Of a stretch of 64,000 bases of DNA, positions 61,229 through 64,000 are shown in pieces. Made by a program: the position numbers and the translations under genes. The notes below the pieces were generated by a model. That model did not search any database, was not told the DNA's origin, and was given only the letters and a program-made list of their open reading frames with translations. The stretch spans positions 88,748 to 152,747 of the forward strand of contig JAJZDI010000004.1 in assembly GCA_021806045.1 (NCBI GenBank), read 5' to 3'. Numbering within the stretch: the stretch's first letter is position 1; every line of letters starts with the position of its first letter. Origin of the DNA: Actinomycetes bacterium. Lineage in GTDB: Bacteria; Actinomycetota; Acidimicrobiia; Acidimicrobiales; RAAP-2.

Positions 61229-61936
61229 TCAGGTGAAGGTGACGTGTCCCATCATCCAGCCGTCGGTGTTCATCGCTCCGCCCATGCCCGTCTCCCCGCT
61301 CCCGCACGGAGCGGCGCACAGCCAGTCGAAGGTCCCCTTCTTCGTCACCCGGAAGGTGAACGTGACGGTGACCGGGTGGCTGGACGACTGGGCCGCCGGA
61401 ATGGGCACGTTGATCAGGAGCCCGGGGATGGTGAAGGTGTGGGCCACCTGGTCGTTCGGGATGCTGTGCACCGGCGAGCCGTCGACCAGCTCGGTGCCAC
61501 CCGTGGTCGCCCCGTAGGTGGCGTCGGCGCCCCACACCTGGCCCCACGGCGACGCCGGCGGCAGCGGCGCGGTCCCGTCGTCGTAGCTGACGATCGTCAG
61601 CACCACGGTGGCGCCGGCCGGGGCGGTGAAGCCGGAGGGGGAGTAGCGGGGCCACCCGGACCGCCCGTCCATCTTCCCCGTCTGGATCTCCATCGTGCGG
61701 TGGACGGTCACCGTGCTCGCCGTCAGCCCGGCTGTCGACGATCCGTTCCCGCTCGCGCTCGACGACGAGCAGGCGGCGAGGGACAGGGCGATCGTGGCCC
61801 CGGCTCCCAGCACCGCCGCCGTGCGCAGGAGGGACCGGTGACGGCTACCGGCGCCCTCGTGCCGGCGGGCCGGCAGGCGAGCGGGGTCACCCCCCGCTCG
61901 CCTGCCTCCCTTCTGATGGTGCCCTACCGGTGTCAT
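61229..61936 (-). CDS. Lipoprotein cupredoxin-like protein B
   Basis: A 235-residue protein from ATG 61936, with AAGGAGGAG upstream. The signal ends in LSLAACSS (lipid Cys56). A conserved block VVLTIVSYDDGTAPLP (111-126) and His166 (VAHTF) precede the copper-loop-like WLCAAPCGSG with Cys207-X3-Cys211 and a Met-rich end (Met218, Met222, Met228, Met229). It is a paralogue of the next gene. The second His of a classical CuA site is missing, so the metal site would be Cys/Met-rich. 65 bp upstream of the ferredoxin gene. Confidence 0.78.
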   Translation of the reverse strand: MTPVGHHQKGGRRAGGDPARLPARRHEGAGSRHRSLLRTAAVLGAGATIALSLAACSSSSASGNGSSTAGLTASTVTVHRTMEIQTGKMDGRSGWPRYSPSGFTAPAGATVVLTIVSYDDGTAPLPPASPWGQVWGADATYGATTGGTELVDGSPVHSIPNDQVAHTFTIPGLLINVPIPAAQSSSHPVTVTFTFRVTKKGTFDWLCAAPCGSGETGMGGAMNTDGWMMGHVTFT

Positions 61937-61992
61937 GCCCTGCTCCTCCTTCGCCCTCGAGATATCCTGCGCGCTTTCCGTGGACGGTCGGC

Positions 61993-62637
61993 TCACGCCA
62001 CCGTCAGGTTGCCCTCCATGTAGCCCATGGTCGCCATGGGGCCACTCATGCCGTCAGAGCCGCTGCCGCACGGAGCCATGCACTTCCAGGTGAAGGTGCC
62101 GGCCTTGGTCGCCTTGAAGCTGAACGTCACGACCAGCGGCTTCTGCTCGCTGTTGGCAGCTGCCGTCGGTGCCACGCCGTAGGGCACGTTGATCCCGAGC
62201 TGGGGCACGGTGAAGGTGTGGGCCACGTCGGAGGCGGCGACGGTGGTGACCGGCTGGCCGCCCTCGGTCAGGTCGGCGACACCGGTGGCCTTGGTGTAGA
62301 TCGCCATGTTCGACGGGAGCGGGGCGGTGCCCGTGTCGTAGCTGTAGATGGTCATGTCGACCGTGGCGCCCTTCGGCACGGTGATGTCCGACGGCTGGTA
62401 CATGGGCCACCCGCTGTGATTGACCATCCCGCCGTCCATCACGACCGTGGCCACGTGCACGGTGACGGGGGGAGGGGCGGTGGTGGTGTTGCTGGCGCTG
62501 CTGTTCGAGCTGCAGGCGGTCAGTGCCCCGCCGGCAGCCAGTGCGCCGGCGGCGACCAACAGCCAGCGCCGGCCACGGCCCGCCCGGCTGCGGCCAGCCT
62601 GAGCAGACATCGCATCTCCCCGAGTTGCAGTATCCAT
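61993..62637 (-). CDS. Lipoprotein cupredoxin-like protein A
   Basis: A 214-residue protein, probably from ATG 62637 (AAGGAGG upstream); ATG 62610 is also possible. The lipobox is GALTACSS (Cys42). It shares with protein B the block TVDMTIYSYDTGTAPLP (92-108), His140 (VAHTF) and WKCMAPCGSGSDGMSGPM with Cys186-X3-Cys190, Met197 and Met201, ending MATMGYMEG. First gene of the group in transcription order. The tandem arrangement of A and B points to duplication. Confidence 0.78.
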   Translation of the reverse strand: MDTATRGDAMSAQAGRSRAGRGRRWLLVAAGALAAGGALTACSSNSSASNTTTAPPPVTVHVATVVMDGGMVNHSGWPMYQPSDITVPKGATVDMTIYSYDTGTAPLPSNMAIYTKATGVADLTEGGQPVTTVAASDVAHTFTVPQLGINVPYGVAPTAAANSEQKPLVVTFSFKATKAGTFTWKCMAPCGSGSDGMSGPMATMGYMEGNLTVA

Positions 62638-62958
62638 GCGGACCCAACCTCCTTGGCTCTACGCAGCGCATGGTGCGCCACGCTGGTCCGGTACCGGATC
62701 GCCCCAACGGCTCTGCCGGCACCTTCAGCGATTCTGCGGAAGGACCGTCGCGCAGGGCAGCGAGCTACCACCGTGAACGCGCCCCGTAATTCCTTGGTGG
62801 GGTGGTTCGGTGTTTCCCGTAACGGGGGCGGGCGGGTGCGGCGTAGTGCCAGGAGTGCGACGCCGAGACGGGCGTGGGGCCCGGGCCGGGTACGGGCGTG
62901 GGGCGTGGGGCGTGGGGCCCGGGACCAGCCCTACGGGCCCGGGACCAGGCGCGAGAAC
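62638..62958. promoter_or_regulatory. 321-bp region upstream of the cupredoxin-NrfD group
   Basis: Lies between the stop of the right-hand kinase and the start of cupredoxin A on the same strand, so the promoter of the group is probably here. It holds three GGGCGTG units (62894-62914) and two copies of GGGCCCGGGACCAG (62915-62928 and 62935-62948) next to the kinase stop. No clear operator seen closer to the cupredoxin start. Confidence 0.4.
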
Positions 62959-64000
62959 TCAGCTGTGGGGCACGGTCACGGCGACCGTCGTCCCTCCCTG
63001 ACGGCCCGGCCCCACCTCCAGGTGGGCACCGACGGCGTCGGCACGCTCCCGCATGCCGAGAAGGCCCAGACCGGGTGGTGCGTCCGTGACGATCCCGGTG
63101 CCGTCATCGGCGATGGTGGCTCGGCACTCCTCGGGCGAGAAGGCCAGGCAGACGTTGATGTGGGTGGCACCGGAATGGCGCTCGGCGTTGCGCACCGACT
63201 CCTGGACGATCCGGAAGACAGCCAACTCCACCTGGGGAGCCAACCGCCTCGGGGTCCCTTCCACGTCCAGCGTCCGGACCGCATCGCCGTTGGTCTCGTC
63301 GAGGAGCGCCTCCACGGCGGCGACCAGCCCCAGGTCATCGAGGACGGGCGGCCGCAGGCCTCGTGCCAGCGCCCGTAGTTCGGCGATCACGTCGATCGCT
63401 TCCTGGCGGGCGTCACGGATGGGATCGGCCAGTGCCTCACCGCCGCCTGCCAGGCCGGCGGCCCGTTCGGCTGCCAGCAGTCGCTGCGACAGGTGGACCA
63501 GGCGCTGGACCGGCTCGTCGTGGAGCTCCTGGGAGATCCGACGGCGCTCGTCCTCCTGCACTTTGACCAGGTCGTTCGCGTAGGCGCGGGCGCTGCGTCC
63601 CTCGCGTGCCTCCGCGGTCACGTCATGGAGCACGACCTGGACGGTCTGCTCACCGGGGGTGCCGAGACCCGCCACCACGGTGGACTGGACCCGGAACTCG
63701 CGGGCGTCGTTCCCGGTCCCCACCACCAGGGAGTGGGCCGGCGCCGCGCCGTCGACGTCGGTCGTGCGCCATCCGTCCTCGATGCCCACCTCGGCAGCCG
63801 GGCTGCCCGTGATCGTGTCGCCGAACACCTCCCGGGCCGCTGGATTGGCCAGGACCACCGTGCCCGCCGCGTCGATGAGCAGGGTGGGGGACGCATGAGC
63901 GTCGAGCAGGCTCCGGTAACGCTGCTCCGCTGCCTGGTGCTCGGCATCGGCACGCTCGGCCGTGGCGCGAGCGGCACGCTCCCGCTCGATGCGGAACCCG
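62959..64000 (-). CDS. Sensor histidine kinase, 5'-truncated by window edge
   Basis: The frame is open to the right edge, so the N-terminus lies outside. Visible parts: an Ala/Glu/Arg-rich coiled coil, a PAS domain (RYRSLLDAHASPTLLIDAAG), a HisKA_3 helix with phospho-acceptor His in ISQELHDEPVQRL, and a HATPase domain (ADDGTGIVTDAPPGLGLLGM). It is similar in layout to the kinase at 53963-55720. Its position directly upstream of the cupredoxin-NrfD group suggests it senses a signal for that system; no response regulator is seen next to it within the window. Confidence 0.9.
   Translation of the reverse strand, partial: GFRIERERAARATAERADAEHQAAEQRYRSLLDAHASPTLLIDAAGTVVLANPAAREVFGDTITGSPAAEVGIEDGWRTTDVDGAAPAHSLVVGTGNDAREFRVQSTVVAGLGTPGEQTVQVVLHDVTAEAREGRSARAYANDLVKVQEDERRRISQELHDEPVQRLVHLSQRLLAAERAAGLAGGGEALADPIRDARQEAIDVIAELRALARGLRPPVLDDLGLVAAVEALLDETNGDAVRTLDVEGTPRRLAPQVELAVFRIVQESVRNAERHSGATHINVCLAFSPEECRATIADDGTGIVTDAPPGLGLLGMRERADAVGAHLEVGPGRQGGTTVAVTVPHS

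Overview
The window is high-G+C DNA with frequent GTG starts and many 1-8 bp overlaps between genes. It looks like chromosome from an actinobacterium, most likely a free-living, aerobic Acidimicrobiia-type lineage. The pointers are a mycothiol glycosyltransferase (mshA) followed by a ybjN gene, a Ni-superoxide dismutase with its own protease, rex next to hemA, an RsiG-type anti-sigma factor and a complete 14-gene nuo operon. The lineage is inferred from gene content only.

Layout. 0-10.8 kb: end of an apolipoprotein N-acyltransferase gene, a GH43-like membrane-anchored protein, a HAD phosphatase plus acetyl-CoA synthetase pair, a divergent phosphoesterase-like/DUF2156 membrane fusion, a CPA2 antiporter divergent from a K+ channel, and a LapA-like protein. 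10.9-27.1 kb (minus): nuoA-N, divergent from a geranylgeranyl-reductase-family flavoprotein. Two identical palindromes lie in the spacer. 28.6-43.1 kb (minus): an unknown membrane protein, then hemL-hemB-hemD-cobA-hemC-hemA-rex-SAM hydrolase, proC, ybjN-mshA, an XRE regulator, rsiG and sodX. sodN diverges from sodX. 44-46.9 kb: a DksA/TraR zinc-finger protein, a class V aminotransferase and a beta-propeller lipoprotein.

46.9-48.4 kb: a tRNA-Lys whose 3' half is repeated about 1.4 kb downstream. The repeats bracket an integrase N-terminal remnant and a VapBC toxin-antitoxin pair with an obvious palindromic operator, so this is a decayed integrative element. 48.5-55.7 kb: a small membrane protein, a GT87 mannosyltransferase, a sirtuin, a YHYH lipoprotein, an SDR enzyme and a NarL-type response regulator overlapping its histidine kinase. 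A perfect 7-bp tandem repeat (about 18.6 copies) follows.

55.9-62.6 kb (minus): the most unusual region. It reads, in transcription order, lipoprotein cupredoxin, lipoprotein cupredoxin, Tat-type four-cluster ferredoxin, NrfD-like quinol-interacting membrane protein with an added Ig-like domain, a third lipoprotein cupredoxin with a CuA-like CX3C site, and an internally duplicated DoxX-like membrane protein. No molybdopterin or cytochrome subunit is present. It looks like a quinone-to-copper-protein electron-transfer complex that I cannot match to a described system. A second histidine kinase runs off the right edge immediately upstream.

Together the genes describe an aerobic respiratory cell: complex I, haem synthesis coupled to the NADH sensor Rex, acetate activation, oxidative-stress defence and an extra quinone/copper electron route. 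Several enzymes show substitutions at textbook catalytic positions: Acs Lys to Thr, Lnt Cys to Ser, and a degenerate phosphoesterase domain.
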